Source: Lentisphaerota bacterium
Lineage (GTDB): Bacteria; Verrucomicrobiota; Lentisphaeria; Victivallales; UBA1829
DNA: 46,532 bases
Assembly (NCBI GenBank): GCA_015061845.1
Contig: SUVT01000010.1
Coordinates: 1 to 46,532 of the forward strand
Direction of reading: 5' to 3'
Shown: piece by piece, positions 7,642-16,170 of the stretch
How the letters are laid out: every line of letters begins with the position of its first letter
Numbering within the stretch: position 1 is the first letter of the stretch
Program-made: the position numbers and the translations under genes
The notes under the pieces: generated by a model
Seen by the model: the letters and a program-made list of their open reading frames with translations, nothing else
What the model was told of the DNA's origin: nothing
Database searches by the model: none

Positions 7642-10269
7642 CTATTCAACTTTTGCAAAAAGGGAATAATATCCTTGCATAGATGTCCGATAGGAATCAA
7701 GAACAGATCTTCCAAAGGTGTCCAAAGAATCGCATTTACACAATGCCTTGGCAAGATAAATTTCCTTGAGCTGAAGATTCCGTACACTTGTATCATCGCG
7801 ATCTTTCCGGTTGGATGACAGCGCATCTGAATAATTTTTGATTGCATGACCACTCATTCCGGAAGATGATAAAAGCCGTCTCAATTCCTTTGCGGCAGCA
7901 GGCTGCGGATGGTGAATAAAATACATACTGACAGCACGAATATGAGAAAATTCAGATTGTACCGAAATCGTTTGTAACTTTTTGAAAATGATATCCGTGC
8001 CATCGTTGATTCTGTCAAGAGCCATGATCATACTGTCCAATGGCGAACAGGATGCGCCGAATTGTCCCATTCCGCGATAGTTCCATCCCTGATCCCATTC
8101 CATGCTTTCCACTGTTCGCTTTAATAAATTTTTTCCGGAATCATCGCCCAAATAGGCAAGAATAAGAGCATACTGAATATTTTCCGGATCAGCAGAAAAT
8201 ATTTTTTTCAGGTTGGGGATCGCATTCTGTTCATCAAGAAAAATCAAAGAAAGGAAAGAGTGGCTTCCATCCCCGGAATTTCCGCAGACAGCATCATTTT
8301 CCTGAAGAATACTTTCCGGCAAAATCTCTTTACCGACGAGTTTTTTCTGAAGTTTCCGGATATCAATTTTCCTCATGGGCAGCTCATCGGCAGCTGTCAT
8401 AGCCGCCGCCAATCCTGCTGCGTACCCCTGATTTTGCAAGTCCGGCTGCATACGGATCAGCGGCATACAATCCCGGTGGGCACTGACCGCCAATCCGGTA
8501 ACAAGGATATGTTCCAAATTTTTCGGCAGCAACGCACGGAATGGAACTTTTGCATAATACGGCTCTTTTTCGGAAGCTTTGATAAGGAACATAGGGTGTA
8601 CAGTAAATCCATGTGTATCAAAATTGCTTCGTGCAATCGTAATGGTATCAGAATACGTTCTGTTTGCATAGATATCCTGAGGCTGAAGGTGAATATCCCC
8701 ATCTATGCGGCGGCGTTCCCGTGTATCAAGAATATTTGTTACATCAAAGCAGTCATTGAATTTGCCGCGCGCCATCACGAAGAAGCGTGATCCATCAGCC
8801 ACATCCGAGTCGCAGACAAAGCTGTAATCGCTGTTTTCATCGCTGCCTTCTGTATGCGGTTTTAATGGGAATGGTGCCAGTCCCGCACCTTGAACCGCGG
8901 GTTCTTCCGGAATGAAAGGCATAACTGCACCTCCTGCCGCCGCTGCAAGATCGGCATTTCCGGTCGCATCGACACACCGTTTTGCCAGAATGATACCGCA
9001 GCCGAACGGACCTGCACATAAGGAACCGCAGACCCGGTTCCCCTGAATAACAGCACCGACACAGAAGGTGAAATAAAATTGTTTTCCTCCGGCATCGTCT
9101 ATTTCCTGCATCAGCCACTGTTGTTTCCAAATCGGATTATAGGTATTGCCATGCAGAATATCCGTGACAGGGTTCGGTCCCATTTCATTACTGCACTTAT
9201 CAAGCTCCCGAGTAAAGCCGCATCTGTTCCCGAACCAGTAAGTGCAAATCATCCCGGAGGTGCAGATCCCGCCCGGATATGCCATACTTTCTGTGACGAT
9301 CGTCTCTGCTCCGCTGCGTGCAGCAGCAATCGCCGCTGGGGCTCCTGCTGTTCCGGCTCCGGTTACAAGAACATCGCAGGAAGCGAGAACGGGGAGTGTA
9401 TTGAGATCAAACTCTATCGTTGGAAAAGAGTCATCATTGAACCTGATCGGTTTATCCAAACGGACAACCTCATAATTTTTTCCGGAAGAAGAGAATGTTT
9501 TCACTCTGGAAGCCTTTCGTGCCGGTCGTTTTTGTATCAGAGTTTCTGCAAAAGTAAAGTTTTCTTTTGTCAGGATCCCGGATTCAGGGTCTACAGGCTT
9601 GCAGATGTTGCCAAAATGATAGACACATTGGTCCGCACAGCGAACCATATTCGGGTGAAAACATGCCCGGCGCATCGTGATCATGCCTTTGTTCAGAGAT
9701 TCCGGCGAAAACTCTGTAAAATTCATCCGTTTTATTGCCCGGAACACCGGATATGAAATTCCATCTTCCACGACATCCGGCAACTGCTCCAGAGTTATGT
9801 CACCGGAAGTTTTACATGCCCCGATCTGAATCAGGGAAACTTCGTACTCTCTCGGGATGAAATTATTTTCTCCGTTGCAATAATATTGAGCAGCCAATCC
9901 AAACTGCGTGGCATCAAGAATACATTTTGCATTGATGGCTTGAAATCCTGTCCGGTTGGCAATAACAGCCCCTGCAACATTACCTTTTTCGTCAAGAGTC
10001 AGTGCGGCAGCAGAGGATTGAAAAAGGAAATCTGCACCAGACTCAATAAACGCCAGATCAAGCTCATGCTTCACTTGTGCCGGTGTTTTTCTTCCGGAAT
10101 CCAGAAGTTCAAGCGTGGAGCAAATATCTTCACCGAAATGGGAATAAGGGGTAGCCGCAAACACTGAATAACCTTTTTTTGCCAACTCAACAGCTTTCCG
10201 GCATCCTTCAACAGAACCGCCAAGCAGTAAAAAATCCACATTTGCAATAATTGGTACAGATATCTTCAT
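7642..10269 (-). CDS. FAD-dependent oxidoreductase with duplicated FAD-binding region
   Basis: 875 residues. Residues about 297-700 form a complete FAD-dependent oxidoreductase of the PF12831 type, with the dinucleotide motif VTGAGTAGAPAAIAAARSG (GxGxxG at 304-309), PGGICTSG and a CVDATGNADLA block. Residues 8-290 look like a second, degenerate copy (LLGGSVEGCRKAVELAKKG; CILDATQFGLAA) whose glycine motif is partly lost. The C-terminal 180 residues are helical, possibly HEAT-like (ALILAYLGDDSGKNLLKRTV). No signal peptide, so cytoplasmic. It is the last gene of operon B, 29 bases after the DUF4091 gene, with AAGGGAG before the ATG. Enzymes of this type accompany sugar-degrading genes in Lentisphaerae and Planctomycetes, so oxidation of a sugar or glycoside is plausible; the substrate is unknown. 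Confidence 0.8.
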   Translation of the reverse strand: MKISVPIIANVDFLLLGGSVEGCRKAVELAKKGYSVFAATPYSHFGEDICSTLELLDSGRKTPAQVKHELDLAFIESGADFLFQSSAAALTLDEKGNVAGAVIANRTGFQAINAKCILDATQFGLAAQYYCNGENNFIPREYEVSLIQIGACKTSGDITLEQLPDVVEDGISYPVFRAIKRMNFTEFSPESLNKGMITMRRACFHPNMVRCADQCVYHFGNICKPVDPESGILTKENFTFAETLIQKRPARKASRVKTFSSSGKNYEVVRLDKPIRFNDDSFPTIEFDLNTLPVLASCDVLVTGAGTAGAPAAIAAARSGAETIVTESMAYPGGICTSGMICTYWFGNRCGFTRELDKCSNEMGPNPVTDILHGNTYNPIWKQQWLMQEIDDAGGKQFYFTFCVGAVIQGNRVCGSLCAGPFGCGIILAKRCVDATGNADLAAAAGGAVMPFIPEEPAVQGAGLAPFPLKPHTEGSDENSDYSFVCDSDVADGSRFFVMARGKFNDCFDVTNILDTRERRRIDGDIHLQPQDIYANRTYSDTITIARSNFDTHGFTVHPMFLIKASEKEPYYAKVPFRALLPKNLEHILVTGLAVSAHRDCMPLIRMQPDLQNQGYAAGLAAAMTAADELPMRKIDIRKLQKKLVGKEILPESILQENDAVCGNSGDGSHSFLSLIFLDEQNAIPNLKKIFSADPENIQYALILAYLGDDSGKNLLKRTVESMEWDQGWNYRGMGQFGASCSPLDSMIMALDRINDGTDIIFKKLQTISVQSEFSHIRAVSMYFIHHPQPAAAKELRRLLSSSGMSGHAIKNYSDALSSNRKDRDDTSVRNLQLKEIYLAKALCKCDSLDTFGRSVLDSYRTSMQGYYSLFAKVE

Positions 10270-10298
10270 TTCAAACTCCCTTGAATATTCTGCTTTTT

Positions 10299-13280
10299 TT
10301 ATTTCGCGGCACTGTTTTGCAGTCTGATAATATAATCAGCAATTTTCTGCCGAACCGATGGGATATATGCCGGATCGTGACTGTTCCGTATCACCTCTGC
10401 AATCGTTTTCCGATAAAAATCAAGACATTCCTGCGCCAATTTTTTATCCTTGGAACGAACTGCAAGCTGTTTCAGAAGCTTCATATATTTTATGTCATTG
10501 AACCCGATCAGAAGCGTATCGGACCGTACTGTCCGGATAACATCGTCGAAACTGCGGAGCAGCCAGTTTCCGCCGCCCATACAGCGCCAGTCATGCCCAC
10601 CATCGAACCATCCGCTGACAGCGGTGTAAAGAGACAGCGCATCAAGATTTTCATTCAGGATCCTCCACGGATAACAACGGTAGTAAGAATATGCCGGTGT
10701 TCCGTTATCGACTGCGCATTTATAAACGCTGAGCTTTGCACCCGCTTTTTTCAATTCTGCAATATAGTCGATCCCTTTGGTTTTATAGTCAGTCAGATTG
10801 GTTGAACCGTAAATGATAAACTCATCGACGAAAGGAGCGCAATCAATCACACCGCGGCAAAGAGAGATATAGGGGGTCAGCGTAATTGTTTTTCTGATTC
10901 CGGGATGATCCTGTGATATGATTTGAGCAACAGGTTTCATGATATGCCCGACTTTCTTTGCATCCGGTTCATCCCATAATTCATGGCTGTACATCTCTCT
11001 GGTGATCCCGTATTGAGCCAGAACTTTGTCAAACGCCCCGATCCATTCGCTCCATGCAGTCCTCCACTCTCTGCTGCCCTCAGGGAATTTTTTCTGAAGA
11101 ATATTATGATAAAATGTATGGTAACTTCCGTAGCCGATCAGGAAAAAACACTCCTTTCTTCTGATTTTTTCTTTCAGCAACTCCATAGTCCGGGCGAGAA
11201 CGGGGGCTTGATTCGGATGGATCCAATATTTTATCAGATGCCCTTTTCCGTCAAACTCAGCCCGAAGCATGTGCGGGGTAAGCATAAATCCATTCAGCCC
11301 GATCTCATCCAGCACAGGAAGGCATGCCGCACTGAATGCCGGATTGCTGAATCCATGAAATGGGACGACATTCTTTTCTGCCAATTCAAAGGGATAGATC
11401 TCCAGCGAAAACGGAATTGTTTTTGTCTGTACGGCATTGGCTGCATTCATGGTATTTCCCCGGGTATGATGCGGGTTCGCAACAGAAAGCGGGTTGATAC
11501 GGAGCGTTCCTGTATATGTTCCGGCAGATTTCCCTTTTGTGTTGATCCGGACCCAGATCAAAGCGGATTCTCTTGCCGGAATTGTGATGGTTCCTGTATT
11601 TCCCACAGAGACAAGACCATCAAAAAATTCTCTGGTATCTTTCTGATCTGAAACTCTGGAACGGATCCCACGGAAAATTTCAATATTTTCTCTGCCGAGA
11701 ACAGCACCGTCTTTTCCAAGCAGTCCATAACGTTCACACTTCTTATGATCAAGATGTTCGATCGTGATGCGGTATTCTTCTGTTTTTCCGGACAGATTGG
11801 AGATCATGACCGGCAGCGGATACAGTTCATTTCCTGCTGCAAAAACTTTGATCGACTCATTTTCAGACAAAAATTTCTGCGGGATATAAGGCAAATGAAA
11901 ATCCGCTCCCGGCAGCGGCAGCGACACGATGATTTTCTGTTCTTCCAGGATGGAAAGATGAATTTTCTTTTTCAATGACTGGATTTCAGCATAAACCTTG
12001 GCGGGTGTTGTAAATTTTATTTCTTCAATTTGTTTTAAATATGATTTCTTGCGTAATTTTTTATTCAGTTGAAACAATTCATTTTTACGTACAGCGATCC
12101 ATTTTTGGAATGGGATATTGATCAAAACACCATAGTTTTCGACAGCGTGGAACGATTTTTCCTGAAAGACCAGGGAACTGAATTCCTGTACATGATTCCG
12201 CTCTCTGGCAGCAAAAAACAAAATTTCTTCCGGCATGGAAGTATATCCCAGAAGCTGATAAGGAATGACCGCTTCAACTTTCCAGAACCCGGCTTCCACT
12301 GTGATATTTGCATTCCATGATGGGGTACTGCCTCCATTGGGAATACTTGTCCATTTTGCACCATTTACTGAAAATGCAAATTGAATCGGCTTTTGGGCGT
12401 TTTCCGGCACAAAAAATATCTCTGCAAGATCCGCATCCTTCCACGGATTATTGAAATCGGAAAATGTTTGATTCCTGATTTTTCCGAGATCCGGATTCTT
12501 ACAGAGAAGTATAACGCGAAAGGCGTTTTTTTCTGCTGTAACACTTACTGAAGTTTCTGCTGTGGGGGGAAGATTTGACTTCAAAGTCCGGAAATTTCTG
12601 TAAATTTTTCCGGAATCATACACATCTTTTCCGGAATCAGTCGTTTTTTTTTCAGCCGTCCCTGCTGTCGGGAGATCAGGGATTTCTTCCACTTTCACGT
12701 CGTCGATCATCAGCCAGTTTCCGACTTTCATCAACATTTTTTCGCCATATTGCGTATCGGAATAAATGGGGATCAGGATCAAGGCTTCCGTTTCATTTCC
12801 GCTGTGGAACGTGCCGCTGATCGTTGTCCATGTCTTTTCATTCAAATGTTTCAACGGAGCTGTTTTCGCAAGCTGTTTTTTTATGGACGCATCAGGACCG
12901 AATGTGCCGATTCTGCAAAGGATCGTGGCCTGTTCCGGTTTGATATTGGTTTTCAAACGAAAAGAGTAACGGTAGTTTGTATTGGGCTTCAGCTTGAATG
13001 TCGAGTTTAACTTTTTACCGTCACCGCCGATAAAGAACCATGCCAGAAAACTTTTGTGTCCATTTTTTTGATTCAAATGGATCTGAGTGACAGTCAATCT
13101 TGCAGCTTTGTTCCAGGTGGTATCTTCCGTATGGATTTTGAGCAGTGACCAGCCCGCATTGTTTTTGATCCGTGTTTCTCCTGTCAACGGGTTATCAAAA
13201 GATCCGTTTGAAAGAAGATTTTGTGCATAAAGTCCGGTTGCCAGCAGCAACGCGAAGGTGAAAAGAATCGTTTTTTTCAT
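10299..13280 (-). CDS. Secreted glycoside-hydrolase-like protein (DUF4091, GH123-like)
   Basis: 993 residues with a signal peptide (MKKTILFTFALLLATGLYA, then QN). Residues about 20-200 resemble a beta-sandwich carbohydrate-binding domain (LLSNGSFDNPLTGE at its start). Residues about 225-400 resemble a CBM9-like domain (DADLAEIFFVPEN, FWKVEAVIPYQLLG). After a beta-rich section, the C-terminal part (about 640-960) matches DUF4091, the putative catalytic TIM-barrel related to GH123, with HELWDEPDAKK and GWFDGGHDW. GH123 enzymes are beta-N-acetylgalactosaminidases, but that activity should not be assumed here. The in-frame extension of 17 codons before MKKTILF is not used, since the signal peptide starts there. 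It lies 28 bases after the prepilin and is cotranscribed with the FAD gene. Confidence 0.78.
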   Translation of the reverse strand: MKKTILFTFALLLATGLYAQNLLSNGSFDNPLTGETRIKNNAGWSLLKIHTEDTTWNKAARLTVTQIHLNQKNGHKSFLAWFFIGGDGKKLNSTFKLKPNTNYRYSFRLKTNIKPEQATILCRIGTFGPDASIKKQLAKTAPLKHLNEKTWTTISGTFHSGNETEALILIPIYSDTQYGEKMLMKVGNWLMIDDVKVEEIPDLPTAGTAEKKTTDSGKDVYDSGKIYRNFRTLKSNLPPTAETSVSVTAEKNAFRVILLCKNPDLGKIRNQTFSDFNNPWKDADLAEIFFVPENAQKPIQFAFSVNGAKWTSIPNGGSTPSWNANITVEAGFWKVEAVIPYQLLGYTSMPEEILFFAARERNHVQEFSSLVFQEKSFHAVENYGVLINIPFQKWIAVRKNELFQLNKKLRKKSYLKQIEEIKFTTPAKVYAEIQSLKKKIHLSILEEQKIIVSLPLPGADFHLPYIPQKFLSENESIKVFAAGNELYPLPVMISNLSGKTEEYRITIEHLDHKKCERYGLLGKDGAVLGRENIEIFRGIRSRVSDQKDTREFFDGLVSVGNTGTITIPARESALIWVRINTKGKSAGTYTGTLRINPLSVANPHHTRGNTMNAANAVQTKTIPFSLEIYPFELAEKNVVPFHGFSNPAFSAACLPVLDEIGLNGFMLTPHMLRAEFDGKGHLIKYWIHPNQAPVLARTMELLKEKIRRKECFFLIGYGSYHTFYHNILQKKFPEGSREWRTAWSEWIGAFDKVLAQYGITREMYSHELWDEPDAKKVGHIMKPVAQIISQDHPGIRKTITLTPYISLCRGVIDCAPFVDEFIIYGSTNLTDYKTKGIDYIAELKKAGAKLSVYKCAVDNGTPAYSYYRCYPWRILNENLDALSLYTAVSGWFDGGHDWRCMGGGNWLLRSFDDVIRTVRSDTLLIGFNDIKYMKLLKQLAVRSKDKKLAQECLDFYRKTIAEVIRNSHDPAYIPSVRQKIADYIIRLQNSAAK

Positions 13281-13968
13281 AATATCAATCCCGGTTAAAT
13301 TTTTCAGCTCAATAAACGATAAATCCATCACGGACGGTCAGAGTATTATCAAGGTAATACATTCTGGTCGTTGTTTCATAGGAGCGGATAGCTTTTGTAA
13401 TAAAATCCAATCCGGATGTTGCTGCAGCATGTCCATCAATAAAAGCCAAATTCATTTTTTGATTGTGAGCGGTATAAAAATATCCTGCACGGGATTCAAC
13501 ATGAACACTGACCCAGGAATAATTCCGTCGATCTGTTTGAGTTCTCATTGCGGAATCTCCTGCATAGAAATAGTCGGTGGGATGTTTTACTTTTTTAGCG
13601 ACAAGGTAATAGGTATCTGTTACGGCATTGTTATAGGTAAAGTTTGTGTCGTGGCGGACATGATGTTTTGAGCTGATGGAATAAGAATCCTGCCTGGCTC
13701 CGTAAGTCCGGTTTTCGTTTGTGTCCTGACCAGTACCGCGGGAGGGACATGTGACCAGGCTCCAGTTTTTGTCGGGCAGATATCCCAGTTTGAAGTGCAA
13801 GCCAACCCAGCTTCCGTTTCCAAAGCTTGCCTGAAGGACATCGTTATAATCATTCAGATAATTGGCGATCCCTCCGACTGCGATTTGCTTCAAGTTATTG
13901 ATACAGCTTGTTGATCTTGCATTTTCTCTGGCATTATTCAAGGCGGGCAATAACATTCCTGCCAAAAT

Positions 13969-14117
13969 AGCAATGATTGCAATGACTACGGATAGTTGGT
14001 TAGGCGTATAAGAAGATTTACAAAAGAGGAAACGGAAGGTAAAAAATGAACAAAAACACGATAAGCCATTATAAGTTTACGCTGATCGAATTACTCGTAG
14101 TAATCGCGATAATTGCA
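13969..14117. repeat. Candidate invertible segment bounded by imperfect inverted repeats
   Basis: The 22-base ends at 13969-13990 and 14096-14117 are inverted copies of each other with 17 of 22 matches (CGTAGTCATTGCAATCATTGCT against CGTAGTAATCGCGATAATTGCA). Both encode the VVIAI part of a prepilin N-terminus. Between them, on the plus strand, lies a ribosome site (GGAAGG) followed by ATG at 14046 and the reading [10 protein letters not shown] - [15 protein letters not shown]. No recombinase gene is present in the window. Confidence 0.6.
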
Positions 14118-14120
14118 ATC
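14046..14120 (+). pseudogene. Inverted prepilin N-terminus
   Basis: On the plus strand 25 codons encode [10 protein letters not shown] - [15 protein letters not shown], a perfect prepilin start, preceded by ACGGAAGGT. The frame then continues as the antisense of the second prepilin N-terminus, which gives a meaningless tail. It fits the body of the minus-strand gene once the intervening DNA is inverted, so it is interpreted as that gene's displaced 5' end and not as an independent gene. Confidence 0.65.
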
Positions 14121-14333
14121 ACAACCAGCAGTTCTATCAAAGTGAATTTGCGAAATACAACATTTCTTTTTACTGAATACCTGCTCATGCTTTCTCTTCC
14201 TGTTTTTATGAGTTTTTACAGTTCATTATTGATATAAAAACTTTTCTCAAAACCTTCTGATAAAAGATTTTTTTGATCTTTTATCCTTGTTTTTTCTCAC
14301 GGTTCCTGACAGAAAAATTGCTTTTCCACGAAT

Positions 14334-14394
14334 ATCCTAGCATAAAAATCAGGATTTCACAATTGACGAAAAGTACAAAATATTAACGGAAAGT
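14334..14394 (-). promoter_or_regulatory. Promoter of operon B with AraC-type operator
   Basis: On the minus strand TTGTGA (14362-14357), 17 bases, TAGGAT (14339-14334). Immediately upstream and touching the -35 are two direct half-sites whose cores on this strand read CGTTAA (14388-14383) and CGTCAA (14368-14363), 20 bases apart, that is two helical turns. The whole block matches the one at 15248-15284 in 33 of 37 positions. The layout fits activation by an AraC-family protein bound next to the -35. Confidence 0.7.
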
Positions 14395-14460
14395 CTATCA
14401 CACTGTAAAATTTTTCACGAAAGATGATATCATCTCCGGCTTCAGAAAATGATTTTTTGT

Positions 14461-15243
14461 TTATTCCGCAATGGATGGTGTGTAACGTTTCCGGTATATA
14501 GCCGGCGTTGTGCCGACATTCCGTGAAAATTGACGGTAAAAGACTTCCAGAGATTCAAAACCGCAATCATAAGCGATCTCTTTTATCGTTTTTTCTCCGG
14601 AAGCAAGAAGCTGTTTTGCCCGGTTGATCCGTAAATTCAATAAATGCTGGTGAGGCGATATTTTCAGGTAGTGCTTAAAAATGGAGAAAAGATTTGATCT
14701 GCTGATCTCAGCGACATCTGCAATTTCATTCAGGCGCAAGCTGCTGTCAAGATGCCGTTCCATAAACTCCAACGCTACTTTCAGTGCCTCCGGATAAGAT
14801 TCTCCCGGATTTTTCTGCGGTCCCGAGGCAAACCAGTAGAAAGTGGAATAGAGCAAGGCACAAAAAGCCGGATTATCCTGTTCTCCGGCATGATATCTGC
14901 GGAAGACATCATCTGCAAATCCCATCAGCTGTTCTGTTTGCAGGGGAATGGTCACTCTTGGACAGATCCGTTTTCCGCCGTCGACTTCAAACTCAATAGA
15001 ATAACAGGAATAAGGATCGTCAGAGTGATAGCGGTAAATCGTGTTTTCTCCGCCTCTGTGCCAGAATAATGTACCGCGTCCGTACAAAGTATCTTTTCCA
15101 TCCGGACCGGAAAACAAAACATGACCACCCGTCACGAGTTCCAGATATTCTTTCCGTTTTGTAACTCTGATCGGTTTTATTGTTCTTTCTGACGGAGCTT
15201 TGAAATAGGCGAGTAATTCCAGTCTTATCAAGTGTTTCAACAT
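14461..15243 (-). CDS. AraC-family transcriptional regulator
   Basis: 260 residues. The N-terminal part (about 20-150) resembles a cupin-like sensor (VTGGHVLFSGPDGKDTLYGRGTLFWHRGG), and the C-terminal part (about 160-255) has two AraC-type helix-turn-helix motifs, LRLNEIADVAEISRSNLFSIFKHY and IKEIAYDCGFESLEVFYRQFSRNVGTTP. It is encoded between operon B (downstream, same strand) and the divergent isomerase/oxidoreductase pair. Nearly identical two-half-site operators lie at the promoters of both, so it is the likely activator of both. One operator lies within 10-45 bases of its own ATG, which also suggests autoregulation. The ribosome site is weak (CGGAAAATCCC), consistent with low expression. 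Ligand unknown. Confidence 0.9.
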   Translation of the reverse strand: MLKHLIRLELLAYFKAPSERTIKPIRVTKRKEYLELVTGGHVLFSGPDGKDTLYGRGTLFWHRGGENTIYRYHSDDPYSCYSIEFEVDGGKRICPRVTIPLQTEQLMGFADDVFRRYHAGEQDNPAFCALLYSTFYWFASGPQKNPGESYPEALKVALEFMERHLDSSLRLNEIADVAEISRSNLFSIFKHYLKISPHQHLLNLRINRAKQLLASGEKTIKEIAYDCGFESLEVFYRQFSRNVGTTPAIYRKRYTPSIAE

Positions 15244-15247
15244 GTGG

Positions 15248-15309
15248 GATTTTCCGTTAATAAAATGTACTTTTCGTCAATTGTAAAAACGAAAGTCTTA
15301 TGTTATCTT
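15248..15309 (+). promoter_or_regulatory. Promoter of isomerase/oxidoreductase pair with AraC-type operator
   Basis: TTGTAA (15281-15286), 17 bases, TATCTT (15304-15309). Directly upstream are direct half-sites TTTTCCGTTAAT (15250-15261) and TTTTCGTCAATT (15271-15282), with cores 20 bases apart. The same arrangement, in the same position relative to the -35, is found at operon B. Confidence 0.7.
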
Positions 15310-15372
15310 AACGGAAGAAATATAACACGAGTTAACAAAAAGTCAACCCTTAAAAGAGGAGTTTCTTCAAAA

Positions 15373-16170
15373 ATGAAACCAATCGGTGTACAACTTTATT
15401 CTCTCCGTGAGAAAGTCGGGTACGATTTCGTGAGCGTTCTCAAGCGCGTTGCAGAAATCGGTTACAAGTATGTGGAACCTGCCGGGCTTTGGAATGTCCG
15501 CCCCAGAGAGTTCAGAAAGATCCTTGATGATCTCGGGCTGAAAATGGTCTCATCTCACACCCCGTGGGCGAGAGATCCTATGAACCTGGGAGAAATCATG
15601 GATGTCGCGGACGATCTCGGACTGGATAAAATCGTTTGCGGTTACTGGACCACTGATTTCAAAGATATGGATGCTATCAAACGGACTGCTGAGAATACAA
15701 ACAGGATGCAGGAGATCCTTGCGGCAAATGGTTTTACACTTTTCCAGCACAACCATGATTTTGAATTTCAGAGACTTGACGGAAAAATCAAATATGAAAT
15801 TTATAAAGAGCTATGCCCGAACCTGAAATTCCAGATTGACTGCTTCTGGTCAACCAATCTCGGAACCGAGAATCCGGTTGAAATGCTTCAGAAATTTGCA
15901 GATCAAACCATCTCAATCCATATGAAAGACGGTATTGTGAAGCAGAATGTCACCGGTGATAAAATGGTCAACGGGATCCTTGACCGGAAAGTGGATCTTC
16001 TGCCGCTCGGACAGGGCGATCTTCCCATCAAAGATCTTGTGCCGGCGGTCCCGGAATCTGCAGAAGCGATTATTGTAGAACTGGATTACTGTCAGGTGGA
16101 AATGTGGCAGGCAATCGAAGAAAGTTATAAGTTCATGACAGAAAACAAACTCGCAGAAGGAAACAAATAA
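15373..16170 (+). CDS. Sugar phosphate isomerase/epimerase family protein (xylose isomerase-like TIM barrel)
   Basis: 265 residues with the full AP-endonuclease-2/xylose-isomerase-like barrel: GVQLYSLREKVGYDFVSVLKRVAEIGYKYVEPAG at the start, LFQHNHDFEF (metal-site His and Glu), FQIDCFWSTNLG, SIHMKDG, and IIVELDYCQ at the end. Despite the family name, members include epimerases, isomerases and 3-keto-glycoside lyases. The chosen ATG starts the conserved domain and has GAGGAG 12 bases upstream; a longer frame would run through the promoter. The stop overlaps the next gene's start (TAATG), so expression is coupled to the Gfo/Idh/MocA gene. That pairing is typical for pathways that oxidise a sugar at C3 and then epimerise or cleave it. 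Exact reaction unknown. Confidence 0.85.
   Translation: MKPIGVQLYSLREKVGYDFVSVLKRVAEIGYKYVEPAGLWNVRPREFRKILDDLGLKMVSSHTPWARDPMNLGEIMDVADDLGLDKIVCGYWTTDFKDMDAIKRTAENTNRMQEILAANGFTLFQHNHDFEFQRLDGKIKYEIYKELCPNLKFQIDCFWSTNLGTENPVEMLQKFADQTISIHMKDGIVKQNVTGDKMVNGILDRKVDLLPLGQGDLPIKDLVPAVPESAEAIIVELDYCQVEMWQAIEESYKFMTENKLAEGNK

Larger units (their letters stand above)
13309..14188 (-). pseudogene. Prepilin-type protein of operon B, N-terminus displaced by an inverted segment
   Basis: The body (from about 13992 down to 13309) encodes [21 protein letters not shown] and a full globular part with a perfect H-X9-DG motif ([12 protein letters not shown]), but has no start codon of its own: upstream the frame reads YTPNQLSVV instead of [10 protein letters not shown] correct start on the same strand lies at 14188 (MSRYSVKRNVVFRK, then [15 protein letters not shown]) with an AGGAAGAG ribosome site, but it runs into [10 protein letters not shown] and a TAA. 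A second N-terminus ([10 protein letters not shown], then FTLIELLVV) sits between them on the opposite strand. Flipping 13969-14117 would restore a complete prepilin starting [10 protein letters not shown]. In the orientation given the gene is broken; this could be a phase switch, a decayed gene or an assembly error. Confidence 0.7.

Noticed and set aside
14046-14237. A complete 63-residue gene on the plus strand
   Set aside because: Only the first 25 codons are meaningful (a prepilin N-terminus); the rest is the antisense of another prepilin start, so it is better explained as an inverted fragment.
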